A DNA stretch of 64,000 nt from Arthrobacter sp. Hiyo8 (GCA_001549895.1 AP014720.1:186001-250000); one strand, 5' to 3'. Counted from the stretch's first letter, positions 19,756 to 30,749 are shown. Numbers and translations: made by a program. The notes: a model not told the origin generated them from the letters alone.

Positions 19756-21135
19756 TGGTTTTCGGCGCGACTGCGTGCCGCGGGTTGAGGATAGGGAGTT
19801 GAGTTCGACTGTTAACGCCACGACCTCCTCGGGGAGCCAGCCGCCAACCGGGAGGCGCCCGTCGGCAGCGGGCGGCCCCTTCGGGGCCCTTCGCTTCGGG
19901 AACTACCGCCTTTTTCTCGCAGGCCAGCTCCTGTCGGTTTCGGGAACCTGGACTCAGCGCGTCGCCCAGGACTGGCTCGTCCTGGATCTGAGCAACGGTT
20001 CGGGCGTGGCCCTCGGTCTTGTCTCGGCGATTCAGTACACACCCATGATGCTGCTGAGCTCCTGGGGAGGACTCCTTGCGGACCGTTATTCCAAACGGCT
20101 GCTCCTTGTCATCACGCAGTCGCTGCTCGCCCTGACGGCCGCGGCACTCGGCCTTCTCGCTCTCGCCGGGCAACTCACGCTCACGCACGTCTACGTCCTT
20201 GCCGGAGTCATGGGCATTGCAACCGCGTTGGACAACCCTACGCGTCAGTCGTTCCTCATCGAATTGGTCGGCCGTGACCATCTTCCGGCAGCGGTGGGAC
20301 TGAACTCGGCGACGTTCAACGTCTCACGCATGATCGGGCCCGCCATCGGCGGGGCCCTGATTGTGCTGGTCGGTGCCGGTCCCGCTTTCCTTGTCAATGC
20401 CGCATCCTTCCTGGCAGTCATCGCATCAGTGGCGCTGATGCGACGTGAGTCGCTGTTTGTCGAGCCCCCACGGTCAAGGCCCGAAGGCAAATCCGGGCCG
20501 GGTGGGCATACATCTTCCAGGACCGGCGGGTCGGGGCCACGCTCGGACTCGTCTTTGTCACCTCGACGTTCGCCATGAACTGGCCGGTGCTGCTCGCCCT
20601 GAGTGCGAGAACCCGGTACGACACCGGAGCCCAGGGCTACGGCGTCCTCCTCACGGCCCTCGCAGCCGGGTCCATGGCCGGTGCGCTGGTCTCCGCCTGG
20701 CGGGGAAGACCCCGGTTCTCCTACCTCGTGCTGGTGACAGCAGTATTCGCGCTCACCGAAATCGCGTCCGCTTTCATGCCGAGTTACGGCTGGTTTGTCG
20801 CCACCTTGGTCCCTCTGGGTTTTCTCGCTCTTAGCGTCAACACAACTGCGAATTCGCTGATCCAGGTGGTCACACCATACGAACTCCGGGGCCGGGTGAT
20901 GTCCGCATTCGTGATGGCCACCGCGGGAGGAACACCTCTCGGGGGACCGATCCTGGGGTACCTCTCCGAACGGTTCGGGCCTGCTTCCGCACTCGCTTTC
21001 GGAGGCTCGGCGTCGGTTCTCGTGACCTGTGCCGCAGCAATCACTGTCCGGAGGGCCCAGAAACCGGATCCGAAGGAGGCGGACTCGCCGGAACCGGAGG
21101 CCACGGGCGGGCTGAGCACGGAAGACAGCTTCTGA
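19748..21135 (+). CDS. MFS transporter, EntS/MFS_3 type (frameshifted)
   Basis: About 460 residues from ATG 19748. Frame 1 carries GALRFGNYRLFLAGQLLSV, the LADRYSKR loop and helices 1-6. After one lost base near 20500 the second frame resumes at the central loop and ends at 21135 with helices 7-12. Same family as the genes at 4314 and 34855. An alternative start is TTG 19799. Substrate not deducible; drug or siderophore export is typical. Confidence 0.85.
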
Positions 21136-21173
21136 GCGTCAGCTTCTGGCCCCATGCTGGTTCTAAAGCTCAG

Positions 21174-22229
21174 TCAGTGCAAAGGCACCCGTGGCTCGGT
21201 GGCCGTTTCCGGGGTGTTGAGCCAGCAGCGCACGTCATGGCCCTCCGCGTCCACCGTGGAGACGGCCGGCATCTCGGTCGAACAGACCGGCATCGCGTAG
21301 GGACAGCGCCGGGCGAAGGGGCAGCCTGTCGGCGTCGCTGCTGATGCCGCGCCTCCGCCACGGCCGATCCCGGACACGTCCGCCGCATTGCGGCCCCGCC
21401 TGGCAGGGTCAGGCGCTGATTCGATGAGCAGTTGGGTGTAGGGTGGCCGGATGCTGGGTCACGCTTTCGCTCGGGCCCCGCTCCACGACGTGCCCGCGGT
21501 ACATCACCAGGATCTCGTCAGCGAAGTACCTGGCCGAGGCAATGTCATGGGTGATGTAGAGGATGGCGAGCTCTTGCTGTTCCTTGAGCATTGCGAGCAG
21601 GTTCAGGATGCCAAGCCTGATGGACACGTCAAGCATTGAGACCGGTTCGTCCAAGAGCAGGACCGAGGGCGACGCTGCGAGTGTCCGTGCGATCGCGATA
21701 CGCTGCAACTGCCCTCCGGAAAGTTCGTGCGGATACTTGTCCAGGAATTGGGATGCCGGGTGGAGCTGGACCATGGAAAGAAGTTCGTCCAGTTGCTCTT
21801 CGATGCGCTGGCGGCCAGAGCGGACTCCGTGCAACCGGAGCACCCGGGTGAGCTGATAGCGGATGGTGTGGACCGGGTTCAGGGACGCGAACGGATCCTG
21901 CAGGAGGAGCTGGACTTCCCGACATAGCGGCGCCGCTGGCGCCCGGTGCGGGGGTGCACGGGTTTCCCATGCAGTCGCACTTCCCCGGATGATGCCGGGA
22001 GCAGCTGCGCCAGGAGCCGGGCGACGGTGGACTTTCCGGAGCCGCTTTCTCCGACGAGCGCCACTGTTGACCCGGCACAGAGGGTGAGGTTGACGGCGTC
22101 GACGGCCACGACCTTCCGTTGCCCGCCGACGGCTCTGCTGAGGTTGAAGGTCTTGCCGAGACCGGTCGCCTCGAGCACGGGCGTCTTGATGTTCTCGGTC
22201 ATGGGAAGCACGTCGATTCCGGCGTTCAT
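21174..22229 (-). CDS. Dpp/Opp-type ABC transporter ATP-binding protein, DppF-like (frameshifted)
   Basis: About 350 residues. Walker A GESGSGKSTVA is in the first frame. After a one-base loss near 21920, REVQLLLQDPFASLNPVHT (Q-loop), HELSGGQLQRIAIARTL (signature) and SVLLLDEPVSMLDVS (Walker B) follow. Two lost C residues near 21440 connect to the oligopeptide C-terminal domain (TGCPFARRCPYAMPVC) and the stop at 21174. Its ATG overlaps the stop of the permease-ATPase fusion. It powers uptake with that partner. Confidence 0.87.
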
Positions 22230-24285
22230 CTGGGCAACTCCTCTTGGACGAGAGCGTCGACTGGACGCAGCTGTAGGGTCTCATCGACGTGGTGGCAGGC
22301 AACAAGCCTCGCCTCGCCGCCGGTATCGCTGGTGGCGGGTTGGCCGGCCTGATCAGGCAGGGAAAGCAAAGGCGGGTCTTCTTGCCGGCAGATGTCTGTG
22401 GCGAGCGGGCACCGGGGGTGGAATGCGCACCCGGTCGGGATGCTGCGCAGGTTTGGTGCGGCGCCGTCGATCGCGGCGAGCTTCCTCCGTGGGCCGCGAA
22501 GGACCGGGAACGAGAGCAGCAGGCGGCGGGTGTAAGGGTGTCGTGGCTGGTGTTGGATCTGGGCTGCGTCACCAAGCTCGACGAGCTCGCCCGCATACAT
22601 AACAGCGATCCTGTCGGCAATCTCGAGCAGCAGAGACAGATCGTGGGTAATGAAGATGAATGAGCTGTCCAAGCGGGTGCGTAGGTCCATGATGCAGCGG
22701 ATGATGTCGCGTTGGACGACGACGTCCAGAGATGTGGTGGGCTCGTCCATGATGACGACGGCGGGATCGAGTGCGAGTGCCATGGCGATCATGACGCGCT
22801 GGCGCTGCCCGCCCGAGAGTTGGTGCGGATAGGAACCGAGACGGGACCGGTCAATTCCGACGAGCTCAAGGAGTTCTCCGACGCGTGCTTCCCGGTCAGC
22901 GGCCGCCATCTTCGGCCGGTGCGCCCGGATGGTGTCGTCAAGTTGGGCGCGGACGGTGAGTACCGGGTTCAGGGAGTTCATGGCGGCCTGGAACACGACG
23001 GCGGTCTCTTCCCAGCGATAGCGGCGAAGTTGTGCCTGGCTCGCGGAAAGGACATCCAGCCGGGGGAGAGCGGATCCGTCCTTGGCGCGTCCGAAGTACT
23101 TCACGGAACCGCCCACGACTTCACCCGGTGCCCGGAGCAGGCGGGTCACGGCAAAGGCCAGAGTCGATTTGCCCGATCCGGACTCGCCCGCGATGCCAAG
23201 GACCTCTCCCCGGCGCAGGGTCAGATCCACGCCCCGCACGGCCGGAAGCGCTCCATGCGCGGTCTGGTAGTCGACGCGGAGCCCGGTGATTTCCAGGACG
23301 GAATTCCCGCTACGGGAAGGGGCGGCCGTCTTTTCTGCGTCGTGGTCCAATTGGATGAGGCGGCGCGTCAGACGCGAACGTTCGCGTGCCGTCTTGACCC
23401 GGCCGACACCGCGCAGTCGGGGGTTGACGACCTCGTCGATCCCGAGGTTGATCAAGGCAAGCCCCATGCCGACGACCGCGAGACAGAGTCCGGGCGGGAC
23501 GAACCACCACCAGGCGCCGGTCAGGAAGGCGTTGCTGGCTTCCGACCAGCGCAGCACCGATCCCCAGCTCCAGCTGGCGACATCGCCGAGTCCAAGGAAC
23601 GCCAGGCCCGTCTGGACGATGATGCCGGAAAGGACGCTGAAGAGGAATCCCGTGGCGATGATGGCTGTCTCGTTGGGCAGGATCTCGAACCAAACGATGC
23701 GCCAGGCCGGCTCCCCGGCAGCGCGGGCGGCCTCGACGTAGTCCCGCTTGCGGATCGACATCGTCTGCGCACGCAGCTTGCGGGCGCCGTGGGACCAGGC
23801 CGTCAGCGCGATGACGGCAGCCGTGACAACCCAGCTGACATTCCCGAGATAGGCGATGATCAGAATCTGCAAGGGAAGCACGGGGATGACGAGGAAGATG
23901 TTTGTGCCCAAGGACAGGAGCTCGTCGGCAGAGCCGCCGAGGTATCCGGAAGTGATACCGACCAGGATGGCGACCGTCTCGCTGATGAGCGCGGCGAGGA
24001 AGCCCACCTCAAGGCTGAGCCTGGTGCCGGCGAGGACCTGCGAGAAAACGTCCTCTCCCAATGCCGTGGTACCGAGCAGGTGTTGGGGGAGGGCGGCACG
24101 AGGACGTCCGGGCTGGTGGCGGAGGGGTCGTAGGGGGCGATCCAGGGCCCGATGACCGCGAGCACACCAAATACAGCGAGGATCGCTGCGCCGACCAGTA
24201 CTTTGCGGGAGCGGAGCCAGTGGCGTTTTTTGCGGCGCGGACGGGTGCTCTTGACGACTTTTGTGATTTCGACTGCGGATGTCAT
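22226..24285 (-). CDS. Dpp-type permease/ATPase fusion (DppC-DppD; frameshifted)
   Basis: One polypeptide of about 687 residues from ATG 24285. It starts MTSAVEITKVVKSTRPRRKK with an N-terminal helix; after one lost C near 24090 the permease core follows (EAARAAGEPAWRIVWFEILP is the EAA loop). With no stop it passes into an ATPase: GESGSGKSTLA, HQLSGGQRQRVMIAMALAL, VIMDEPTTSLDV, and a C-terminal oligopeptide zinc-like domain (TGCAFHPRCPLATDIC). Such permease-ATPase fusions are known in actinobacterial Dpp systems. It pairs with DppB and DppF on either side. Confidence 0.87.
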
Positions 24286-24292
24286 TTGTGCC

Positions 24293-25269
24293 TCACGCGT
24301 TCCGGGTACGGGGTCTAGGACGAAGAACGCCACATCCGCGAACAGGTTCGCGGCCAGGACGGCGAACGTCGTGACGAGAAGGATCGCCTGCAGCAGCGGG
24401 AAGTCCTGGTTGCTCACGGCCTGGAACATGACGTAGCCGATGCCGGGGAAGGAGAAGACCTTCTCCACAAGCAGGGATCCGCTGACGACCAGGCCAAGCT
24501 CCATGGCAAAACCCGCGACTGCGGGGAGGATGGCGTTCCGGGCCGCGTAGTTGAGCATGACCCGTTTCGAAGAGAGGCCCTTGGCCTGAGCTACGACGAC
24601 GTAGTCCTCGGAAAGGGTTGTCACCATCATGTTGCGCTGCATCAGCATGTGGCCGGCGAGTGAGCCGATGACGATGGTCAGCGCAGGCAGGATCGAGTGG
24701 TAAAGGAGCGTGCCGATGAAGTCCAGGCTCAAGCTGGGCGGAATGGACGGGTCGTACCCGCCGCTCACCGGAAACCACCCGAACCCGACGGCGAAGACCG
24801 CAACCAACAGCAGACCGACCCAGAAATGCGGGATCCCGCGCAGAAACGCTCCGACAGGCAGGACCGAATCCATCCACGTTCCGCGGCGCCATCCGGCGAT
24901 GCAGCCCAGGAGCGTCCCGAGCAGGGTGGCCACGAGGGTGGAGACGCCGAGCAGGCCGATGGTCCATGGCAGGCTGTCTGCAACTACCGAGGAGACAGGG
25001 GTCGGGAAATAGGTGAAAGAAAGCCCGAAGTCTCCGTGGAAGAGGTGTTCGATGTATTCGACGTACTGCTCGAGCAGGTTCTTGCTGCGGTCCAGGCCGA
25101 AGGCAACGGCAAGTGCTTCGCTGGACTCCGGCGATAGTTGGCCGTTGAACCGCTCCATGACAGCCTGGACCGGGTCCCCGGGCATGAGCCTTGGGAGCAG
25201 AAAGTTGATAGTGATGGCAGCCCACGCCGTGATGAGATAGAACGCTAGGCGTCGTGCGAGGAAGCGCAT
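24293..25269 (-). CDS. Dpp-type ABC permease, DppB-like (frameshifted near 3' end)
   Basis: About 325 residues from ATG 25269. N-terminus MRFLARRLAFYLITAWAA, conserved PGDPVQAVMERF, and the EAA loop VVVAQAKGLSSKRVMLNYAA. One lost C near 24308 restores the ending DPRTRNA and a stop at 24293-24295, 7 bases before the next start. First gene of the leftward three-gene transporter unit. The TAACAGCTGATA palindrome lies about 105 bases upstream. Confidence 0.88.
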
Positions 25270-25374
25270 GTGCTGCCCTCTTTCGTTCGCGGTCGCGACC
25301 TTTAACGCTGGCCTCGACTCTGATGACCTTTGACGTTTCCTACGAACTGAGCAACCTCTGTTCAAGAGAATTAC

Positions 25375-25386
25375 TATCAGCTGTTA
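25375..25386. promoter_or_regulatory. TATCAGCTGTTA operator-like palindrome
   Basis: Exact reverse complement of TAACAGCTGATA at 30750-30761. It sits in the 160-base gap between the reductase gene (stop 25430) and dppB, showing that dppB has its own promoter. Confidence 0.55.
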
Positions 25387-25429
25387 GTTTCTAAGCCTAA
25401 CCTAACCTAACTTTTTCTTGAAGGTCCGG

Positions 25430-26625
25430 TCAAGCATTTTGTGGCATTTTTTGTGCAACTTTGGTGGCGGATTTCCCGCCGAGGCGCCCGTCCTGCCCAA
25501 TGTGGCGGATTGCTTCGGTCCGCTCGATGGGGACCGGGTGTGTCGCCATCCGTGACCGGAGATTGAGACCGGCGTCGACGTACTCCTCAAGGGCTGAGCC
25601 TTCGAGGGAGGGCAGGTTAACGAGCCGGGCGCTCCGGGCTCCGTCGAGGTGCCTCCTGAGCGTCTCCACCACGGCGCGGGTCGCCTCGTCCACGGTCTCT
25701 GGCTGGCGGGCGCTGGCGTGGGCCTCGATCCACGACATGCTTGCCGCGCACGCGAAGCCGTGGGGAACACCGTATTCGGCAGTGAGATGGTAGGCGAATG
25801 CGTGGGCCCCGGTTGTGCGGGTCTGGGAGATCGCCACGCCGGCAACCGCTGCTGCCAGGAGGAGCAGGTGCCGGGGGGAGTCGGAGGCCGGTGAATCGTC
25901 TGCCCAGCGGATCCCCGGGGAAGGAGGAGCGCTGTGGGTGAGGTGGCGGAGGAGGTGGTCCCGGGCGGCGTTGGCGTATACGCGGCTGGAAGGTGTGCCG
26001 GCCAGGCTCCAACCGGATTCGATCGAATGGCATACGGCATCCAGGGCCGCAGCGAGGCTGTGCCGGTCCGGGCATGTCAGGGTGAGCTCGCCGTCAAGGA
26101 CTGCAAGGTCGGGCGGCATTGCGGGAGGTCGAGGGAGACTTTGGCTGATCCGCGGTACAGGGTGGCGAAGGGGGTGATCTCTGCCCCGGTTCCTGCCGTC
26201 GTTGGTACAGCGACAAGGAGCGGTGGTTCGGTCCGCAGCGAGGAGGTGTTCCCCTGCAGCCCGGAGTGGAGGAAACGGGGATCGGGTTTGAGCAGGCGGG
26301 CTGCTTTCGCCTGGTCGATGGCGGAGCCGCCGCCGACGGCAAGAACCGTGTTCGGACGGAGCTCCTCGATCGCCTGTGAGAGGTCCAGGGCGTCATCGAC
26401 GGAAGGATTGGGCCGTATCAGTCCATAGTGGTGCGCGCCGTGACGTATCAGGGAAGCGATGCCCGGGATGTCTTCGACGGTCCGCCGGCTTGCGACGACG
26501 AGTACCCGGCGGGGAGAGCGGCCAACGATCTTGCTCAGCGCCGAGGAGGCCCCGCTACCCTCGAGCAGCTGCGGTGCGCGTCCAAGCTTCGACGCGGTGA
26601 ACAGGAGTCTCTGGAGGTCATGCAT
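25430..26625 (-). CDS. Phosphonoacetaldehyde reductase, iron-type alcohol dehydrogenase (frameshifted)
   Basis: About 400 residues from ATG 26625; one lost base near 26115. Fe-ADH landmarks: cofactor loop AVGGGSAIDQAKAARL, PTTAGTGAEITPFATL, metal ligands in AALDAVCHSIE and THAFAY-like GAHAFAYHL, and YGVPHGFACA. The A/P-HAF-Y-L-T-YG-PHG pattern matches phosphonoacetaldehyde reductases, which turn the aldehyde into 2-hydroxyethylphosphonate using NAD(P)H. It overlaps the end of the decarboxylase gene by 8 bases. That context (PEP mutase, decarboxylase) is the main argument for the substrate. Confidence 0.83.
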
Positions 26626-27731
26626 GGCTGACGACTGCCGTATTTGGAATTGTCGTGCTGCGCATCCGCTCCGCGATGTGTGGCAGGGACAGGGAGGCGC
26701 CGGCGCGTTGTGGGGTTTCCCTGACCGTTCGTCCGGCGCGGACGAGGATGAAATGGGGCCGGGGTCAAGGCGGCGGAGGCGAGCTGTTGCTGCAGGGACT
26801 CCATGGTGTCCACCGTGGAGGTGGCGTGATACCCGCTGGCTCTGGCGACGGCGGCGAGGTCGGTGGTTCCGGAAGTGCTCTGTTGTGATCCGGTCGACTC
26901 GTATCCGCCGTTGTCGATGACTACGTGGACAAGGTTGGCCGGCTGCTCGGCGCCGATAGTGGAGAAGCTCCCCAGATGCATGAGCGCGGCACCGTCGCCG
27001 TCGAGCACGATGACGGTTTTCTCCGGCGCGGCGGCAGCGTAGCCGAGCGCGAGGGATGAGACATGCCCCATCGATCCCTGCATGTAGAAGTTCCCGGGCC
27101 GGTCCCCGGCGTCGTGGAGGTAGCGTGAGGTGTAGCCGGTCGTTGCGAAGATCGCCGTGCCGGGCGGGCACGCGGCCGCGACTGCGGAGGTCACCTCCGC
27201 GGTGTCGGGCCGGCCGTGCCGATGGCGGGCGAGGCGCCCGGGTGCTGGCCGATGGACCGGTGGGGGAGCAGGAGGAACGCGCTTTTCCCGCCGGAGATTA
27301 GCTCGTTTGCCTGATCAAGGGCGGGTTCGAGGGATTCGGCGGTAAGCACGGCGTGCCAGACACCGAGGGCCGACAGTATCGTTTCCGTCGTCTGGCCCAT
27401 CAGCGCGTGCTGGGGCTCGTCTGCGCCGGGGTCCGGCCAGCCCCGCATGCTCACGAGGGCAAGCACGGGAACAGCGTACGGTTGGCAAAGGGATGTCAGG
27501 GGATTGATGAGGTTCCCGATCCCGCTATTCTGGAGGAAGACCGCCTCCCGGCGGCCGGCGAGCTGGGCGCCGGCGGCCCGGAAAGAGCAAGGCCCTCGTT
27601 GCCGCTGCCCGGTAGCGTCCGGATGCACTGAGGTGGGCGATAGGCCCCGCGAAGGTACTGCAAGGCACGCCGGACCCCTGGTTCCAGCCCCTGACCGCGA
27701 GGCCGGAGACGAGGTCACAGCAGGCGATCAT
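26618..27731 (-). CDS. Phosphonopyruvate decarboxylase (several frameshifts)
   Basis: Thiamine diphosphate enzyme of about 370 residues split by about four one-base losses (near 27600, 27560, 27200 and 26735). Pieces in order: GSGVPCSTFAGPIAHLS, a restored AANEGLAL (catalytic Glu), EAVFLQNSGIGNLINPLTSL, VSMRGWPDPGADEPQHALMG, IFATTGYTSRYLHDAGDRP, FYMQGSMGHVSSLALGYAAA, and the ThDP motif VLDGDGAALMHLGSF...VIDNGGYES. This set is typical of phosphonopyruvate rather than generic decarboxylases. It makes phosphonoacetaldehyde plus CO2 and pulls the unfavourable mutase step. Its start overlaps the PEP mutase stop as ATGA. Confidence 0.87.
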
Positions 27732-28584
27732 GCTTCCAACTCCAGCCATTGGTCCATGCGCTGCAGGTCGAAGATCTCCTTCACACTGGCGATCTGTCCC
27801 TCAAGGGCGCTCGAGCAGCCGTCATTGAGCATGATGCTGAAAGCGGACATCATCGCCGTGACAGTGGCCCTGAGTCCCTGGTTGGCGTGGATGACAATCG
27901 AGGCTCCCGCGCGGGCGGCGTCGCTCGCGCTCCACTCGTAGTACGTCGTGGGCACGATGACCACGGGAAGCCGCCCGCTCCAGCGGGACATGAACTCCTC
28001 GACCTCGGCGTGGGTTTTGGCTTTGGAGTGGATGAGGATGGCATCCGCCCCGGCGTCGGCGTAGGCGTGCGCCCGGTCCATGGCCTCGTCCATGCCGGCT
28101 CCCGCGATGAGGGCCTCGGTCCGGGCGATTACCATGAAGTCCGGGTCCTTCTGGGAAGCCTTGGCCACGCTGATCTTGTGCGCGAACTCGCCTGTCGGGG
28201 CGAGCATCTGGCGGTGGCCGGCGAAGCTGTTGACCTTCGGGAAGACCTTGTCTTCGATGCAGATCGCGGCGATGCCGGCTGCCTCGTACTGCTGGACGGT
28301 GTAGGCGGCATTGAGCTCGTTGCCGAATCCGGTATCGCAGTCGGCGATGACGGGCAGTCCACAGGCCTGGTTCATGGTCCGGGCCGCGGCCAGATAGTCG
28401 CTGATACCCAGGAGACCGATGTCCGGAACACCGTGGGCCGCCGAGACTTCCAGCCCGGACGCCCAGACCGCACGGTACCCGGCCCGTTCGGCAAGGACCG
28501 CGCCGAGCCCGTCATGGGCTCCCGCCGTCAGTACAGGGCCCTGCCCTCTCGGATGAGGCTGCGCAAATGTGCGGCTTTGGTCAC
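27728..28584 (-). CDS. pepM: Phosphoenolpyruvate phosphomutase (frameshifted near 5' end)
   Basis: About 285 residues. GTG 28584 with AAGGAG 6 bases upstream is chosen; it starts TKAAHLRSLIREG, and one lost base near 28530 leads into TAGAHDGLGAVLAERAGYRA. The signature EDKVFPKVNSF matches EDKxxxKxNS, which separates PEP mutases from isocitrate lyases. Also ADCDTGFGNELNA and VIARTEALIAG, usual in the superfamily. It converts phosphoenolpyruvate to phosphonopyruvate, forming the C-P bond. Coupled to the decarboxylase, so biosynthesis rather than breakdown is expected. Confidence 0.92.
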
Positions 28585-28617
28585 GACGACTCCTTTTTCT
28601 ACAACGGATATGGAAGC

Positions 28618-28651
28618 GGCCCGGTACCAGGACAAGCGCTGGCACCGGGCC
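28618..28651. promoter_or_regulatory. Hairpin between small membrane gene and pepM
   Basis: GGCCCGGT-ACCAG pairs with CTGG-CACCGGGCC across an 8-base loop. It lies between two same-strand genes, so it may be an attenuator or mRNA processing site. No T run. Confidence 0.4.
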
Positions 28652-28679
28652 ACGTTCAGGGCAGAAGCGCTCCGGGCGG

Positions 28680-28900
28680 CTAGTCGCTCGGGTGCTGCTT
28701 CACGTCGATGGCCAGGGCCACGACGAAGGATGCCGCCAGCGCGACGGCCAGGACCGGGGCAAAAGCAGCGACGCCTCGAATCCGTTCAGGACGAACCCTG
28801 CTCCGACAACGAGCGGGATGAGGACCGACACTGCAATCTTCCAGTCGTCGCCGATGATGAAGTCGTACCAGAATTCGAAGAATCCCTTGATGAATTTCAT
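28680..28900 (-). CDS. Small two-helix membrane protein of the phosphonate operon (frameshifted)
   Basis: About 73 residues from ATG 28900, starting MKFIKGFFEFWYDFIIGDDW. Helix 1 is AVSVLIPLVVGAGFVLNGF; after one lost base near 28770, helix 2 is FAPVLAVALAASFVVALA and the tail DVKQHPSD. It starts 4 bases after the preceding membrane gene, so they probably work as a pair. Function unknown; a partner subunit for the larger protein is inference. Confidence 0.65.
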
Positions 28901-28903
28901 GGC

Positions 28904-29715
28904 CTAGACTTCCTCTCGCACGCTGACAGGCTGGACGATTTCGATGACCGGAACTTGGTCTGCCGGTACCTTCAGGATCTTGACGAGGATCGCCGAGAGC
29001 AGCACCCAGCCGGCGAGGATCGGCAGGAGGACCATGTCCGAGAGCACCCACTCCAGGCTGGTGTGGGAGGGTGTCAGGGCGCCCAGGCCCTCCGTGGCCC
29101 AGAAGGTGCCGAAGGTGGTCAAGAGCAACCCGACGCCGAATTTGAGCGTGTTTTCCGGGACCTTGGTCAGCGGTGCGTGGATGACGATTGCAGCGAGCAG
29201 GACAACCACGACGGCGGCGACTGCGCCCATGATGGCAACCGGCATGTTGTTGGCGTTGAGGCCAAAGGTGATGACGATGAAGACCACCTCCACGCCTTCG
29301 AGGAAGGTGCCTTTGAAGCTGACGACGAAGGAGAACCAGTCGAGCCCGAAGCGGACCTTGTTACCTGCCGCGGCCGCCGCGTTGACCTTGTTCTGGTAGA
29401 TCCGGGCCTCATCGTGCATGGCCTTTCGGCCAGCCGAGCGCAGGATGGCCTTCTTGAGCCACTGCAGTCCGAAGATCAGCAGCAGGACGCCGATGATCAG
29501 CTGCAGGCTAGAGCGCGGCAGCCAGTTCGCCAGCGCATACCCGTCACCGCGGTGAAGCCGGTCAGCGCTACGAGCGCCGTCCCGACACCGTACAGCGTGG
29601 ACTTCCAACTCCTTGTCATGCCCATGGCGAGCACGATCGTCAGGGCCTCGACCATTTCCACGATCGCGGCCACGAACACGGAGATGGCCAAGCCCCAGTC
29701 GGTACTTGAACCCAT
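28904..29715 (-). CDS. Multi-helix membrane protein, COG4280-like (frameshifted)
   Basis: About 270 residues from ATG 29715 (AAAGGTGG upstream). It has two internally similar acidic helices, EMVEALTIVLAMG and FLEGVEVVFIVITFG, resembling the repeated E-x-x-E helices of cation/GDT1- or LysE-like exporters. One frame change near 29540. First gene of the phosphonate operon. I am not sure of the family name. Export of the phosphonate product or cation exchange are both possible and untested. Confidence 0.68.
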
Positions 29716-29763
29716 GACAACCACCTTTCTGTTTCTCTAAGAATGTGCGTTCGTTGAACATAC

Positions 29764-29794
29764 TAACGGCCGTTACATCTGTTAAGCAACAGAT
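29764..29794. promoter_or_regulatory. Two palindromes in the phosphonate/ChrB divergent promoter
   Basis: TAACGGCCGTTA (29764-29775) is a perfect palindrome. ATCTGTT-AAGC-AACAGAT (29777-29794) is a perfect 7-bp inverted repeat whose arms match half of TAACAGCTGATA. The region is AT-rich, between divergent starts at 29715 and 29966. Confidence 0.55.
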
Positions 29795-29965
29795 AGCCGG
29801 ATATTTAATTGATAGGTTATGCGGGGAACGGAACGGCTGATCAATCCATGGGGAATCTGCCGAGCATTCAGGACTTGGCGGTCGTCAAGGATTCAAGGAG
29901 TCGGCTGTCACGGTACTTTCGAGCGTGCGCGGGGTACGATTGACTTGCTCGAGTGAGGAGACCAG

Positions 29966-30603
29966 ATGAGCGTCAATACGAACAAAGAGGCCCCATTGGA
30001 CCTTGAGGCCGCGATCCCGGATGCCGCGGCTCCGGCGCCAGAGCGGCAGGCGGGGCCAGGGCCCAAGGTTCGCCCACGTGGCTGCTCCTTGTGTACCGGG
30101 TGCCAAGTGAGCCAACCCGCCTGCGCGCCGCCGTCTGGCGCAAGCTGCGCAACCTGGGGGCGATCTACATGCAGAACTCCGCCGCTGCGGTGCCCCGCAC
30201 AGCACAGAGCGAGCGGGCCATGAGGGCTCTCCGGAATGAAATCGTCGAAGCGATGTCCGGAAAGGCATTTCTCATCAATTCGACGTCGATCATCGGCGAA
30301 ACGGATCTGGTCGAGATGTTCAATGCGGCCCGCAATGATGAGTATGAAGAGATCCTCGACAAGTGCCGGGACTTCCATGCCGGGGTTGAGAAGGAAGTCA
30401 GGGAGGAACACTTCACCTACGGCGAGCTCGAAGAAAACGAGGAGGACCTCGTCAAGCTCAAGGGGTGGTACCAGAAGGTCAAGGCACGCGACATGCTCGG
30501 CGCGCCCCTGGCGGACAAGGTTGCGGACGCGTTGACGGACTGCGCCGCCACCCTGGAGGACTTTGCCGCCCGTGTCTACGAGGCTGACAGCGTCGGACTC
30601 TAA
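29966..30603 (+). CDS. ChrB N-terminal-domain protein (frameshifted)
   Basis: About 213 residues from ATG 29966 (GGAG upstream). After a Pro/Ala-rich lead and one lost C near 30078, the ChrB_N pattern WLLLVYRVPSEPTRLRAAVW and LGAIYMQNSAAAVPRTAQSE appears, followed by an acidic helical tail. ChrB proteins regulate chromate resistance, but here the C-terminal ChrB enzyme domain and a ChrA transporter are missing. It is divergent from the phosphonate operon and shares its promoter region, so a regulatory role there is possible. Confidence 0.78.
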
Positions 30604-30628
30604 CAGCGGGTCAGCTTAGGGGAACCAC

Positions 30629-30674
30629 AGAAGAGCGGCGCCCGGAGTCAAGGTCTCCCGGCGCCGCTCTTCTT
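30629..30674 (+). terminator. Terminator after ChrB-like gene
   Basis: Arms AGAAGAGCGGCGC... and ...GCGCCGCTCTTCT form a near-perfect stem of about 18 bp, starting 26 bases after the stop. Confidence 0.75.
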
Positions 30675-30749
30675 GCGCCCGGCTGGGTGGGGGAACGCAA
30701 CCCCTCGCTTCAATTCTCCAGGCCCATTGCAGTTGGAATTTTTGAAAAG

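Noticed and set aside
27728..28584. Isocitrate lyase or methylisocitrate lyase
   Set aside because: The KKCGH-type lyase motif is absent and EDKxxxKxNS identifies PEP mutase; neighbouring decarboxylase agrees.
27749..29740. 663-codon plus-strand frame antisense to the phosphonate operon
   Set aside because: Asp/Gly/Arg-rich antisense shadow; the minus strand carries recognised enzymes.
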